A DNA stretch of 64,000 nucleotides from Centrapalus pauciflorus (Eukaryota; Streptophyta; Magnoliopsida; Asterales; Asteraceae). The stretch covers positions 77,501 to 141,500 of the forward strand of contig JAANYP010000284.1 of assembly GCA_020465985.1 (NCBI GenBank), in the 5' to 3' direction. The position numbers were made by a program, and so were the translations under genes. Each line of letters begins with the position of its first letter. Position 1 is the first letter of the stretch. The notes under the pieces are model-generated. The model was not told where the DNA came from and made no database searches. It saw only the letters and a program-made list of their open reading frames with translations. Shown here one piece after another: positions 13,216-25,325 of this stretch.

Positions 13216-15746
13216 TCATAGTTTTCCATACTTCTCAATATATCCCTGCGAGCAAAAATACCTAACTGTCAAATCCCCCAGACAGATGGATAATATATAA
13301 TATTCTATATCCTAGGGTACCCAATCAACATAGCAAGAAAACGCACCTCAACAAGTTTCATAATTTTTGGCTGTGATGAGGAAAGATACATGTTGATGGA
13401 TTCTTGCATGGTCGGAATATGCTCTGCTGGGAAAGCACTGAGCACCCTGTCAACAGCCTTCTTAACAATTATTTTGTGAGCGTCCTTGCTCAGTTTACCC
13501 TCACGCCATGTTGGCTTAACTAATTCTTTCACAAATTCTATCAGAGCAGCACGAAAATGCTTGAGGGCTTTGGATTCTCTGTGCATAGCGTCATCTCGTT
13601 CTGCATCAAAATCTGATTTATGATATTGGCTACCATCATCTCCTATTATAATTTCTTTCCGTGGCCCATCACTTTGTCCCATAAAATTGTGATTAACATG
13701 CAATTCACTTGCTTGAATGACATCCCTAACATGAACAGGAGTCGGATGCTTTTTTCCTTTACCTTCACTTTTTGAATTTTCCTGTTTGGTATCAACAGCA
13801 CCCTTTTCAGAAGTGAACTCATATGCATTACTGTGCACGTCCACAGCATTGTCATTGCTGTTAGCATTACTGGCAAGAGAGAATCTATCAGAGCCGTAAT
13901 CCATTCCAAATGTCTCTTTTTGAGGTTGATTGACTTTCATTGGTGAATGTGTGCTTGAGATGGATGGCGCCTGATTGGAAGAAATTTTGGGGAACTTATC
14001 TCCAATCTTTGGCGGTTCAATACTATCACGGATAGGATCATACTGACTACCTGGAGAGGATATTCCTTGAGAAATAAGAAATGACGAGCGGAAAGGTTTT
14101 GATGGCTCCCAGTCATAAGTAGAAAATTTTGTTGTGAATCCAGCTGAGTGGAGAGGAGCTTCATTGTTATGATATAAACGTTCTGATTCAGAACCAGACA
14201 ACGAAAAAACAGTTGGTCGCAAAGACGGACGATGTTCTCGATCACCGCCCACATGCTTCAGGGTACTAAAGGAATCCGAATTCCAAGATGAACCTAACAA
14301 AGTTGAAGTCCTAGGCCATATTGAACTATGGCTTGATGGTGAAAATCGAGATGACTCAAAAGAACTTGAGCTATAATTAGGAAACTTGTGATTATGAATC
14401 CCAAACTGATATTCAGTAGATGTTGCATAAGAAGAAACCCAATTACTTCTATTGATGTCTGAATTCATGAACATGTTACGTGAAGTTTCAAGCGAGCCAT
14501 TTGCTTTAACAGGATGATTGTCTTTGTCCAAATACCGATTCTCTAGAATACCCTTTGTCCCCACGTCATCAAATGAAGCGATGGTACCAGGATTCTCATT
14601 TTTAGGGCTCTCTTTAGACTCCTGTAGCTGCATCAATTCTGGAGAACAAGTGGTAGCTGGCGCAGCTGCAGAAGTTGCCAGACCAGATCTTCCTATGCCT
14701 TCTCTTATACCTGATATGGCAACAAGGACACATAAATTACGTCAAAAAAGTCCTCTGATCGGTACGCTTCCCAAGAAAATACAGATTACCTTCATCCTCC
14801 TGATGTTCAGATTTCTGATATGCAGCTACAGAACACTCATTTTTCTGGTCACCCGCATTCATAGAGTCTCTTATATGACGGAACCTACATGAGTTTCCCT
14901 TGATGCACCAACCCTTTGCAAAAAACTCGCATATAAGAGCTGGTCGTTTGTTTCCATCCTCGATTTCCACTGCAGGTGACAAACTTCTAGGTCTTATCAG
15001 GGGAACATCCAATCTGGCAAACCTAGAAGATATTAGTACTTGATTCTAGGGTGCTGAGAACATTATAGCCACTAATAACCAGCTGAGTGAATTAAAATTT
15101 TTGAAAAACCGAAACATCAATGGACCTGGGTTCCATTTGTTTTGCATCATTGACATCCTTAGCACACGTCTGCATAGTTTCTTCCTCAGAATGTGGAGTT
15201 TTATTAGATTCGATGAGACTGTTTACTGAAACTCCACCAGTCACTTCTTTACTGGATTCTTTGAAGGGATTACTGGTCACAGCACTCATCATTGGACCAT
15301 CACATTGAGAAGCTTTGTCATTGCCGGATATGGGTGTGCTTTTCCCTGCAAGGGCCCAGAGTATCTATTATCAGAAATCAGATTCCAAGATCATGATCCT
15401 CAAGAACAGTCAGACTCAGACTATTTCCTAATTGTTGGATATTAAGGATTCCCCCAGTGGCATATTAAGCCAAGGAAGCCTAATGTCAATAAAACATATT
15501 TGAGACATGCACCACCATTTAACTCTCTCGAGATCTAAAACCCGAGAAATTTAATACTCACCCACCAGATCAGTTCACTTCCATGTTAAGTTTTAAGCTA
15601 CATATAACCAAAAGGAGACTCATACTACAACCCTACCACTCCATTCCTCACTGTGGTAGTGACAGCACAAAACCACGAGTATAGCCTCTAAAACAATCAG
15701 GGAGCCTAGAATTTCCGTTCAAAGAATATAGATATATAGTAGCATA

Positions 15747-15791
<45 letters not shown>

Positions 15792-18700
15792 AATAATTAT
15801 CTCCATGGAAAATTTCCACAATTCTTCAAATAGCTCTCGATGTGCACATCAGGAACTCTAACAAATTGAAGTAAAGCCTTCATCTTGTGTTTGATTGAAA
15901 CTTCTTCAGTGTAAAACTATGCCTTTTATCTTAATCGAAAGGTTTAGATGTTCGATAGAAACAAAGTTTTATCTAAATCGAGAGGTCCAAGAGAAACAAA
16001 GTTGTAGACTGAAATGGTATATGCCAAATTTTCCCTTGAGTCCAAAGCTAATCTTTGCAACCACGATTTTTAAAACTAACAGTTTGAAAGACAGAGGACC
16101 CATCTCTGTCGGGATTGTTTAAGAGCTCGTATCAACTCGTAGATTTGAAATCTCTGCTATAGTGTGCTCCTCAAAAGCAAGAGTACAATGAATTCCGCTT
16201 AGTGAAATAGGGACCGCAAGGTTTATAAATCAATTGGCACATGAAAGCCACGTAAAATTCTAGGATGTGCAAGAGTTCCCCTGGAGACAGTTTTGGTTGT
16301 CTGCTAATCTCTGTATCATCCCGCTAGCCGGCAGCCCGGTACAACCTCTCAAGGATGCCCGCTGACACAAACTAATATTAAAAGGGCTGTTGGGTCAACC
16401 AACAGAACTGCAACAACATGACATAAGGATTAAGGGTGTGCATTGTTCATGTCAAACCAATATCCTGCCAAGTTCAGTTGTTAACTGAGTGTACAGGTTT
16501 GGTTTATCAAGTGGAACCTAATATATAATTGGTTTACTGAATTGCATTTGGCTTTGTAAGGAAATCAGAAAACTAAATTACAAACCCTATCCAAGAACTC
16601 ACAAAATCAGAAACCCACAAATGTGAATCAAAAAAGAACAAAATAAAATTCACTATCAAAATTGGGTTACATGACTACAATTTGAGTTAGTGTCCTCATT
16701 AACCCATAGGACTTATTTATACTAATGACTACAAAACTAACCAAGACTAACTCTAATCTAACTATCAGGGAATTACACTAAACCCCCTGAACTATTACAA
16801 CTAATTCAAGTCACTAACCTCACAAATCTCCACCTTGACTTGAATTTCAATCACAAAACAAAATCCCGAAAACAAATTTGTGATTTTCTCAAACCAAATA
16901 ACGAAGTATAAAACTCCACCTATTTGGAAACACGCTATCAAATTCAACTTCAAAACTCAAACCCAAAATCCAAAACTTCAACCCGAAGCCACAAATATCA
17001 AATGTCACATATGCGACCCAAAACACCAATGTGCACCAAAACCAACAAACCGGAGAACAAAAATCATATCCAAAATCAACCGGTTACCAAACGTCGCAAC
17101 GAAAACAATTGTGTAATTCCTCCCAAAATGCCCCCACACTAATCCGACCGGAAACAAACGACAAATGAGAAATTTCCACCCAAAACCGATATTGAATCGT
17201 CTCTTGCAACCGCAACCGAAGCCTTTGCCTTTAACCTCGGACAATCCTTCTTCCAATGGCCAACCTCCTTGCAATGGTTGCAAATGTCTCTCGGATTCAC
17301 ATTCTTTTCTCTACGTTTGCTAACATCACAATTCGAACAATCATTGCGTTTATCACGACCCACCGCAATCAAACCAATAGGTTCACTTTCCGAACCAGAC
17401 ACCTTGTGACGAAGCTCGCGAGTGTGAAGGCTAAACCTCACGTCTTCCAGAGACACCGTATCCCGACCAACAACAAACGAACTCACAAAATTCTCGTATG
17501 AAGGAGGCAACGAAACCAATAAGATGAGTGTCGCATCTTCATCGTCAATCTTGACATCTACATTCTTTTAATCCATCAAAATGGAATTCAACTCATCAAG
17601 ATGATCCTTCAAAACCGCCCCTTCCTTCATCCTTAAAGAAAACAAACGTTGTTTCAACAACAACTTGTTCGTAAGTGACTTGGTCATGTAAAGAGACTCC
17701 AATTTCAGCCATAGTTTTGCTGTTGTTTCTTCTTCAGCGACCTCATAAATCACTTCATCGGCTAAAGATAGCAAAATAGTCGAATATGCCTTCTCGTCTT
17801 GTTATGCATACTCTGAATCGTTCATCGAAACCGGTTTTGCACCCGAAAGAGGAGCCCAAACTCCACATTGTTTGAGAAGAGAACGCATTTTGATTCTCCA
17901 CAAACTAAAACTATTCTTTCCGGTAAACTTATCAATCCTTACGACTTGCGAATTTGTATTTTAAAACAGTATTAAAACGTTCAAGAATTCATTTTCTTGA
18001 AACCCAAAATTCAAACGAACCAAGAAAAACAAAACAACAAGATCAATACGAGTCGCCCGAATCGAACACCCCAACGAAGACAGAACAACAGCCCCAAAAA
18101 CAAATACTAAAAATGAATCAACAAGGCTGTCAACTTCGATCGAACCGTCAATTCCAAACAATTCCGACCCATGATTGCAAACAAAATTGCCAAAGATTGA
18201 TTACAAACACTATCAATTGCCAATTTGACCTCCAAAGTCAAAAATGATTTTCGTTTTCAATGTCGGTCTCCACCTTAAACTGAACTCCAACAAAATCAAT
18301 TGCTAAAATCAAAACTCAAAGTCTATCAAAATGCGACCACCAAATCCACTACAGCGCTCAATTTAATTCCACTTTCAGTTGCGTCTCCAATTTAATGGAG
18401 TTGCGTCTCCAATTGAATGGATTGCTTGCAAAAATTGATTTTCTCAATAGCCAATATCAATCACTTCTATCATCCAGACTGATTGCCAAAATTGCAATCG
18501 CTAAAGTCAACCAAGTCTTCAAAATCAAACTTCCAGATCGATCGCCAATTTCAACTTACACAAAAAATCAGAAGCGTCCGATACAAAACTATTTCTAAAA
18601 TCGATTGTCAAAATTGATTTCAAAATCCGATTACAACCATGAAAGCGTACTCCACAAAACCAGTTGTCGATTTCAATTTGACCAAGAGTGATCACTAATT

Positions 18701-21700
18701 TCAAATTGAACGCTAAATCTAAATTGAACACCATAATCCATGTTGAAATCAATATGAGAACCAAAATTCAGAATATGTCATAATTGCAAAATCAAGAAGA
18801 CGATTCTGAGAAATTCAGAGACGTCAACTTCCAAACCAGAAAGAATGAACGTGAAGACAATGGAATCACAAACTCTCTGATACCACTTGTTAGGAAATCA
18901 AAAAGCTAAATTAGAAACCCTATCCAAGAACTCACAAAATCAGAAACCCACAAATGTGAATCAAGAAAGAACAAAATCAAATTCACAATCAAAATTGGTT
19001 TACATGACTACAATTTGAGTTATAGTCCCCGTTAACGCATAGTACTTATTTATACTAATGACTACAAAACTAACCAAGACTAATTCTAATCTAAACTAAA
19101 CCCCCTGAACTATTACAACTAATTCAAGTCACTAACCTCACACACGAAACCCAAATAAGATTACCAAATGTATTTTTAAATTTTTAATACTCACATTTGG
19201 TTTTAGTATTAGGGTTTCACTAATTCGGAGTATAAAAACTCAGCTCAAATATGAAATTTCATAACTTATCTTTAACAAATATTGGTCAACCCCTATGCCC
19301 AAATCAAAGACAATGGGTGACAATTGTATAAAATCTGAAATAGCCAACCCCCGTTGTCCTGCAGACCCTGTCACCGTCCTCGTACTCTGACCATTGATTA
19401 GCCCTTGCATGGGATTTGTCGGTAAGTTGTCATCGGTATTAGTCCCACAGTGCCCCACCATGGCCCAGCAGATCGGATACTTCCAAATTTTGATTCTTAG
19501 AATTAATCTTCTCATGCGCTCAAGTAACAAGATTTGGGGAGCATCAATTGTCTATTATCTTCGATCCTTGTTCTTCGAGCCATAGAAAAGTAGGTCTAGT
19601 ATTGTTAGGTAACCCAATACCTGCCAAAAAAAACTGAATTAATCGGGTAATTTGGATCGTATGATTCACTTTTCCGTTTGGGTCTCAAGGTTGGCCACCA
19701 AACACCTGAATAAACCAATTAACCCGAAACCCGCCCAACCCCAGGAACACCCTACTAAGAATGAGATACCTAGATTCCAAAAAATAAGGAACCTTTGTCA
19801 CTTGAAACAACAATCATGAAACAAACCACCGAGTATATTGAGGGAATGATCCCACATTGACATCCTACATCACTGATTCGAACTTTGGCCGCAAATCTTA
19901 CGTGTGTTAACTATCCTTAAACCTGCTTTCATCTAGAATTTTTATGTTGGCCTTGTGTTGGAAGATTCAATTATGGAGACAAGTGAACCAACATCAACAA
20001 GCACTTTATCATAAAGTAAATTAGGGTAATTTAAAATTGCCACTCGATGAAACACAGAGTTAAAGTACATAATTTGCATCCTTCCATGTACTCCAATCTA
20101 AGGTCAGGTCCTTATAATTGGCATACTCAAATATAGGTTCACTACTTTCCCCATGTCAATCTTGGCCGGTTTCCGCTTTTTCCTTATCAACCTCTTGCAA
20201 ATATAAAGTTCCTCTTCTAGGGGTGTTTCCAAAGGTATGAGGAGAAAATCATCATGCATAATCTTACATGGGTTTCTCCTCAACTAGCACCATCCCGAAT
20301 ATCTTCCATATTCATCACTAATATTCTCGTTCCTCAACATGTGGCTACACATTCACCTCAGCTTGATAGCCCAGCATCCTACCCCGTAAACCATCACAGA
20401 TCTTGTTATCATCCTATAAAACTTGCCTTTCACATAAATTGTATGGAGTTTCTTGTTCTCGCAACCCTCACTTTCTTTTTGACACCCAATTATGTTATAT
20501 CTTGTCCAATTCCACTAACACGATTTGCAAATCACTTTTATCTCCCTTGTAAGTTGCCATGCACATGAGAATAAAATAGTCTAGATTCATTTATTTCATA
20601 AAGCTATTAGCAAACTACTAAACTTGGAGTGTTTCAACTGCCTTGCACTGAAAAAAAAAATCACCACCACACATCCATGTCCTTCCCTTTTCTGGCTTTA
20701 CATACTAAGTCATATTTTAACTCTCAATTAGGTTTCATATCAGAATAAAAATCATATACTCCTATTAACATTAATATTCCTGTTCTTCGACCAAAAATAT
20801 CTAGAATTCTAAGTTTCGGGCCATGATTACAGCAATGCAGTCAAACAATACAAGACTGAAGACCTATTTAATCATTGTGAGCACTACTACTCACCATTTA
20901 TGTTAACATTCGCATTCATATAAATATATAATGTAGATGAATGTGATAGGTCCAAAACTGCAGACCAAGAGCTCATATTTGATTAAGCTTCTCAAGCGAA
21001 AGGTCATGATGAACCCTACCTTCTTTAGGAGTTCAGTACTTGGTACAAATTTGAATGTCATGAACTTTCTTGGTAAAACCAACACAAGTGAAGCTATAGG
21101 GAGAAACCTGAAATATGTTGCCAGTTTATACAAAGTTGGACGTGAAAGAAGTTGTCACAAACCTCGCTATTACAAAATCAAGCAAGATTGGGTAATAAGC
21201 TTAGGTTGACAAAGTGAAGAACTAACGATCTCCATAAACTGAAATGGTCTGTGTGCTTGTGCCTAGGAAGCATTATCTCCATAAATTGAAGTTCATCCTT
21301 CTAAAGATCATAACGACAACTAAATGAAGAGCGCAATCAAAGGCAATGCCCAGACTATCCAAGGTGAGGTCAATCAAGCCTAAAAGGAAGTAATGCAAAG
21401 CTCAATGACTCCCCTACATCAGCCAAGATTTGACATGAGGAACAGAGTGAAAAGAATCTAAATGAGTGAAATACACTGAACAACTTGAACTTAGAACTTG
21501 GTCATAGAAGTAAAGACAAGTCAAAAGTCATGTGTTATGCCTTGTGTCACTAGAGCACTTGCCAATACCCAAGAGGTATCTAGTGACATTTGTTAATGAA
21601 AAGCCAGACAAGAAATCATCATGTGCATTGCTTTTTGCACATATTTGGATACGGATTGAATGCAAAATATTTTAGGCATCCCAAATTCCCAAATACTATA

Positions 21701-24700
21701 TCAGTAGTGAACTGTAACATCTTTTGTGTTACACATCCACCCACATTGAAGTTGAAAGAGAAATAATTGTTGATTCAATACTCCATCCAATGGCATCCTA
21801 GGTAATGCTCCTAACTTGACAGAGTTGAGTTCTTTTCACTATGGACAAAGTTGATTCACCATGGACAAAGTTGATTCACCAGGTGAGACCAATAAAAAAC
21901 AGGAAGGCTTGGAAGCACAATTACTACTACTAAGGGTTTATTATTATTTACTATATGGTATTAGAAATTTAGAGTCACAAGTTAATTAGGTTTTTAGTAT
22001 CTTTGTCATGTATAAAATAATAGGAATGTAACCCAAGGGAAATTTCTATGACTTCGGGTAGGTGTTTTGCAGTATTGAATTAAGAGGTGAGTTTTAGACT
22101 TTTGGTTATGCCAAATAATGATATATTTTTTATGAAGCTTATTAAGAACCTTAGGGTGTTCTTTGCTCCTCATGGTATTTGCTTTTTTGTTTTGGGTAAA
22201 AGTGATATCCCATCTGATACAACTTTATTGACATGACAAAGTGAGAAACAAACAAAGACCGGTGAATAGCAAAACCCATGGGATCAAGCAAACCTCCTAT
22301 CTAAGGATAAGAACGTGCGTCTTCAAAGAGGTTGAAATTAGTGAGAATCAAACCTATGACACCTCCTTTGGAGGTTACAAATATGTGTTTTCAAACTTCA
22401 ATTGGGTCATCAATCATCTTATATATTACTCTTAGTAATTCTAAGGTTTCATTCGTAGCTTTAAACTAATTTGGCCAAATCATGGTTGTGAGAACTTCTT
22501 ATGCTTCTAAGCCAAGACTCAGTTCATAATTAACCACCTAGATTGTAGATTAGATCATTTCGGTTAAAACGCGCCTAATTGCTTATGTGCTAATAGCTTT
22601 CATTTTATATGCATTATGCAATCTCACATCCAGTCAAAACCCAATTGAGTCGTTATTTATGTTGAATAGTATCATTCCTATTTATAGAGTACTATATTCT
22701 GTTATTGCTTATATTTCCTTTTTCTTCATTGGGAGATTTAACTGTATTGGGTTCTCAGTTCCAGTTTTGATTTGTGTATGTAAAACCAACAAACACAGTA
22801 ATATTAATCTCATGTGTCTTCATCTGCAATGTCCTTGGTTTTACGAAGCACAAGGTGCTCCGAGGCACTAAGGGTCCTGAAAAGCCAAGGGATGAGGAGA
22901 AGCCACACACATCACAAACACAAGGCACACTATTAGTAAAACAACATACAAATTTACTCTTGCATCATATTTTCTACCTTGTAAATGCATCAACGCAAAA
23001 TACCTCAATTTCATTAGGAAAACAAAAGTAACAATTACTGATATCATAACAGAGAAAAAAAGGTTGTCAGTTGTCACTTTTCACAAGCTGAAAAAACAGT
23101 AGCATTCATCTTAACTACTTTTCACGATAAACAGGTAAAACCTCCTTTATGATGGAAAATAAAGTATAGAACAGTGAGCCAATTTGGTAGAAGCAGAACT
23201 AGAAAAAAAATGACTCGACTAGTAAATGCAGTAGCCAAAGAAATCGAAACAGTGGCCAATTTGGTAAAAAAGCAAAAAGCAGGAACAAAATATCAAAGCA
23301 GAAATAGAAATAGCAAAAAAGCAGAAAGGTGGTAAAAGAAAAAGAAGGGAAGCTGAGAAGAACATAAAGAAGGCCAAACTGGTAAACAAAGGTAGAGGAG
23401 AATTTAGTTATTTTGAGAGCTGGTAACCAATCTGGCTTTGTTTCATTAAATCAGACTCTGCCTGAATATTAAGCCCATCTTTTTTCTTCTGTCCCCAATA
23501 TCAGCCTAGAACAATGATGCGCTAAAAGGCAACCACCTCACACCTTGACTAATGAGGCCTTGAGGCGTACGCCTCGCGGAGGTCGCCTGGATATACTTTG
23601 ATGTGCATTTGCCATCGCCTCATGTGACGTGCTTTTTAAAACCAAGACATTGTCTAAAATTCTTTTTTGGGCAATTATCATTTATTTTGTCTTATCTTAT
23701 TTTACATTTCTTTTTTTGTTTTTAGGCTTTAAGTTTGCCTAATGGATCTCGGTTTCCAAAGCCACAATAGAATGCATGATATTAGAATTGTTTCTTAGAG
23801 ATCATACATTATGCTAAGCTTTGGTATGAAACAACAAGCTTATACCTGTATCCATCTCAATTGGAAATCTGGCGTTATACTCTATTCATCAAGTTTATTT
23901 ATGTGTGACGGGTTCATGCTCTATCAGGATGGCTTCATTTTCCTTGTGTGTGGTTTGGCACTTGTAAGTTGTAACCTTGATATTACCAACAAAACTTCAT
24001 AAAAACAAGCAATCTAAATGTAAGGTTTGTCTATGTTTGTTCCTCAGAGCACTTGCCAAAAAAACCAACAATCGAATCACTCCATCCTTCTTTCCTTAAA
24101 AAAGATGGTTACACCACACAGCAAGGGTTATAACCAGTAAAAAAGATCGATGAGAAACCTATGTTAATATGACTGCTTAGCTACATCCTGGGCGGGCAGG
24201 TTCTTATCCCCACCATTGAGCCACGTAACAAAAGTATGTGTCATAGCTAAATTTAGTAGTTCAGCACATATCAACATCCAAGTTCATAAACCAGCCCTTA
24301 ACAATATTAACAGAATACATGCCCAATCAAACATAAAAAGAACAGAACATCTTTTAAACTAAATCATTGCAAATGTCCAAGAAAAGAAAAGAGCTACACT
24401 TGATTCTCTTAATGTCAAATCTAGACATCCGAAGCACATAAATGAAGACGTCTTACAAAATCAACAACATTCTCTTTCAAGAGAACATCAAAGCCTTAAA
24501 AAATTAATTAATGAACCTGGGCATCAAATTTTCTTCCAAACTTTCGAATTGGCAACATTTATCAGATTTGAATAATCGTTCAGACTTACAAAGCAAGTGT
24601 AGCCCTTTTGTTTGAAAAATATGGCTCGATGAGAAACTTATAAGTACAGATGCACCAACTCATAAACAAAGGAACACGCACTTAGACTAGGTACCTAAAT

Positions 24701-25170
24701 GAGCATCCATGCATGATCAATTGACACATCATAAAACCCTAGAATCCCAGAACAGGGACAACACATATGTTATCACGTAAAATGAAACATTAATTACACA
24801 AAGAGTGACAGGCATTGTTCACATATAGTAGCATACGATCTCATTTCTCAACCCGATGAATAATTAAAAACTGATAACAGAAAGTAGGAATGTAAGGTCT
24901 TTGGATAGAAAGAAGATGATACTCACGTTTTTGGTCATCTACGTTATCGATTGACGGCGATTTCTCTTCTCCACTCTCTTTTTCTTCTTCTTCGTCATCT
25001 TGTTCTTCTTCTTCTTCTTCTTCTCCTTCTCCTTCTTCGTCGTCGGAGACTTCTTCTTCAACTTCTATCTCTTCTTCTATTTCAATTTCCTCGTACTCGT
25101 ATTCGTCAGAGTCGGATGCGGCTGGAGATTGATCTACGGCGGGCGGAGGAATCGCGGAGGAGGTAGGCAT
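13216..25170 (-). CDS. CCCH-type zinc-finger protein, FES1/C3H38-like (five exons; exon 1 joined by inference)
   Basis: Proposed exons on minus: 25170-24927, 15345-15126, 15022-14790, 14710-13347 and 13245-13216. All junctions are GT-AG and phases agree (1, 2, 1, 0), giving 696 residues. Residues 1-81 are a very acidic Glu/Asp tract starting MPTSSAIPPP. One zinc finger, C-x7-C-x5-C-x3-H, uses C186, C194, C200 and H204 (core CEFFAKGWCIKGNSCRFRH). A long Ser-rich low-complexity middle follows. A conserved-looking helical C-terminus contains FRAALIEFVKELVKPTW and ends KLVEGYIEKYGKL. CCCH fingers usually bind RNA. In Arabidopsis the similar proteins are FRIGIDA-ESSENTIAL 1 and C3H38; FES1 acts with FRIGIDA in FLC activation, but which one is the orthologue cannot be settled here. 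Exons 2-5 are well supported. Exon 1 rests on its strong donor (AAAC|GTGAGT), matching phase and acidic character, across a 9.58-kb intron. If wrong, exon 1 is a separate acidic gene. Confidence 0.72.
15346..16554 (-). other. Intron 1 of the CCCH gene, 3' part
   Basis: The intron ends CCCTTGCAG just before 15345. It contains a (TG)n(GA)n microsatellite at about 15748-15790. No exon-like open frame in the required phase was seen. From about 16429 a TAAGGGTGTGCA-type end may mark an old hAT MITE interrupted by the copia element; its possible partner end lies near 19755. Confidence 0.5.
16555..16824 (-). repeat. 3' LTR of the copia element
   Basis: 270-bp direct copy of 18888-19142; on plus it begins TGTAAGGAAATC and ends AACCTCACA. 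It contains a short insertion (around CTATCAGGGAATTACA) absent from the other LTR. Confidence 0.9.
17139..17955 (-). pseudogene. copia gag (UBN2-type capsid with CCHC knuckle), two in-frame stops
   Basis: The frame reads KFTGKNSFSLWRIKMRSLLK at its start (about 17950), then ILLSLADEVIYEV, LESLYMTKSLTNKLLLKQRL and LLVSLPPSYENFVSSF. These are the standard landmarks of plant copia gag. It ends with a CCHC zinc knuckle CNHCKEVGHWKKDC. The reading frame is continuous but broken by two TAA codons, one after SEYA and one after SILMD, the second replacing the Leu normally found in DLKNVD. It would form the capsid that packages element RNA; the stops make it non-functional unless read through. Confidence 0.85.
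18888..19142 (-). repeat. 5' LTR of the copia element
   Basis: 255-bp LTR, plus-strand ends TGTTAGGAAATC and AACCTCACA. In minus orientation it lies immediately upstream of the TGGTATCAGAG primer-binding site. Confidence 0.9.
19143..24926 (-). other. Intron 1 of the CCCH gene, 5' part
   Basis: The intron begins GTGAGT next to 24927. Short open frames (for example 20254-20568 and 20937-21209 on plus) have no recognisable domain. A 21-bp unit containing TGGACAAAGTTGATTCACC is tandemly duplicated near 21840-21885. A GC-richer patch at about 23520-23610 (GCCTTGAGGCGTACGCCTCG) looks like a MITE remnant. No further exon could be supported, although small in-phase exons cannot be excluded. Confidence 0.45.
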
Positions 25171-25215
25171 TTTAGAGGTTGGTTGTGACTGTAAACAGTG
25201 GGCGGAATCCTCAAA

Positions 25216-25273
<58 letters not shown>

Positions 25274-25325
25274 TTTACGAGAAGAAAGCATGATAACACA
25301 CAATACAAGGTCAATTTATATAAGA
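25171..25325 (-). promoter_or_regulatory. Probable core promoter and CT-repeat 5' UTR of the CCCH gene
   Basis: Read on minus, a TATA-like TTATATAAA lies at 25315-25323, about 145 bp before the ATG at 25170. Between them is a (CT)n tract of about 53 bp (GA on plus, 25218-25270). CT microsatellites are common in plant 5' UTRs. The transcription start is inferred, not seen. Confidence 0.5.

Larger units (their letters stand above)
16555..19142 (-). mobile_element. Non-autonomous Ty1/copia-type LTR retrotransposon with gag only
   Basis: Two direct LTRs (16555-16824 and 18888-19142) with TG/CA ends enclose about 2.06 kb. Read on minus, the 5' LTR is followed by AGTGGTATCAGAGAG, close to the initiator-Met tRNA primer-binding site. 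A purine-rich AAGGTGGAGATT tract precedes the 3' LTR. The internal part has a long untranslated region and a gag pseudogene, and stops right after the zinc knuckle. Protease, integrase, reverse transcriptase and RNase H are all missing. The LTRs differ by many substitutions and small indels, so the insertion is old. I see no clear 5-bp target duplication. It sits in antisense-free (same-strand) orientation inside intron 1 of the CCCH gene. Confidence 0.88.

Noticed and set aside
16555..19142. Full autonomous copia element
   Set aside because: No protease, integrase, reverse transcriptase or RNase H motifs exist between the LTRs, and gag has two stop codons.
24951..25188. Leu-rich and Phe-rich open frames on plus
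   Set aside because: They are antisense shadows of the acidic exon of the CCCH gene.
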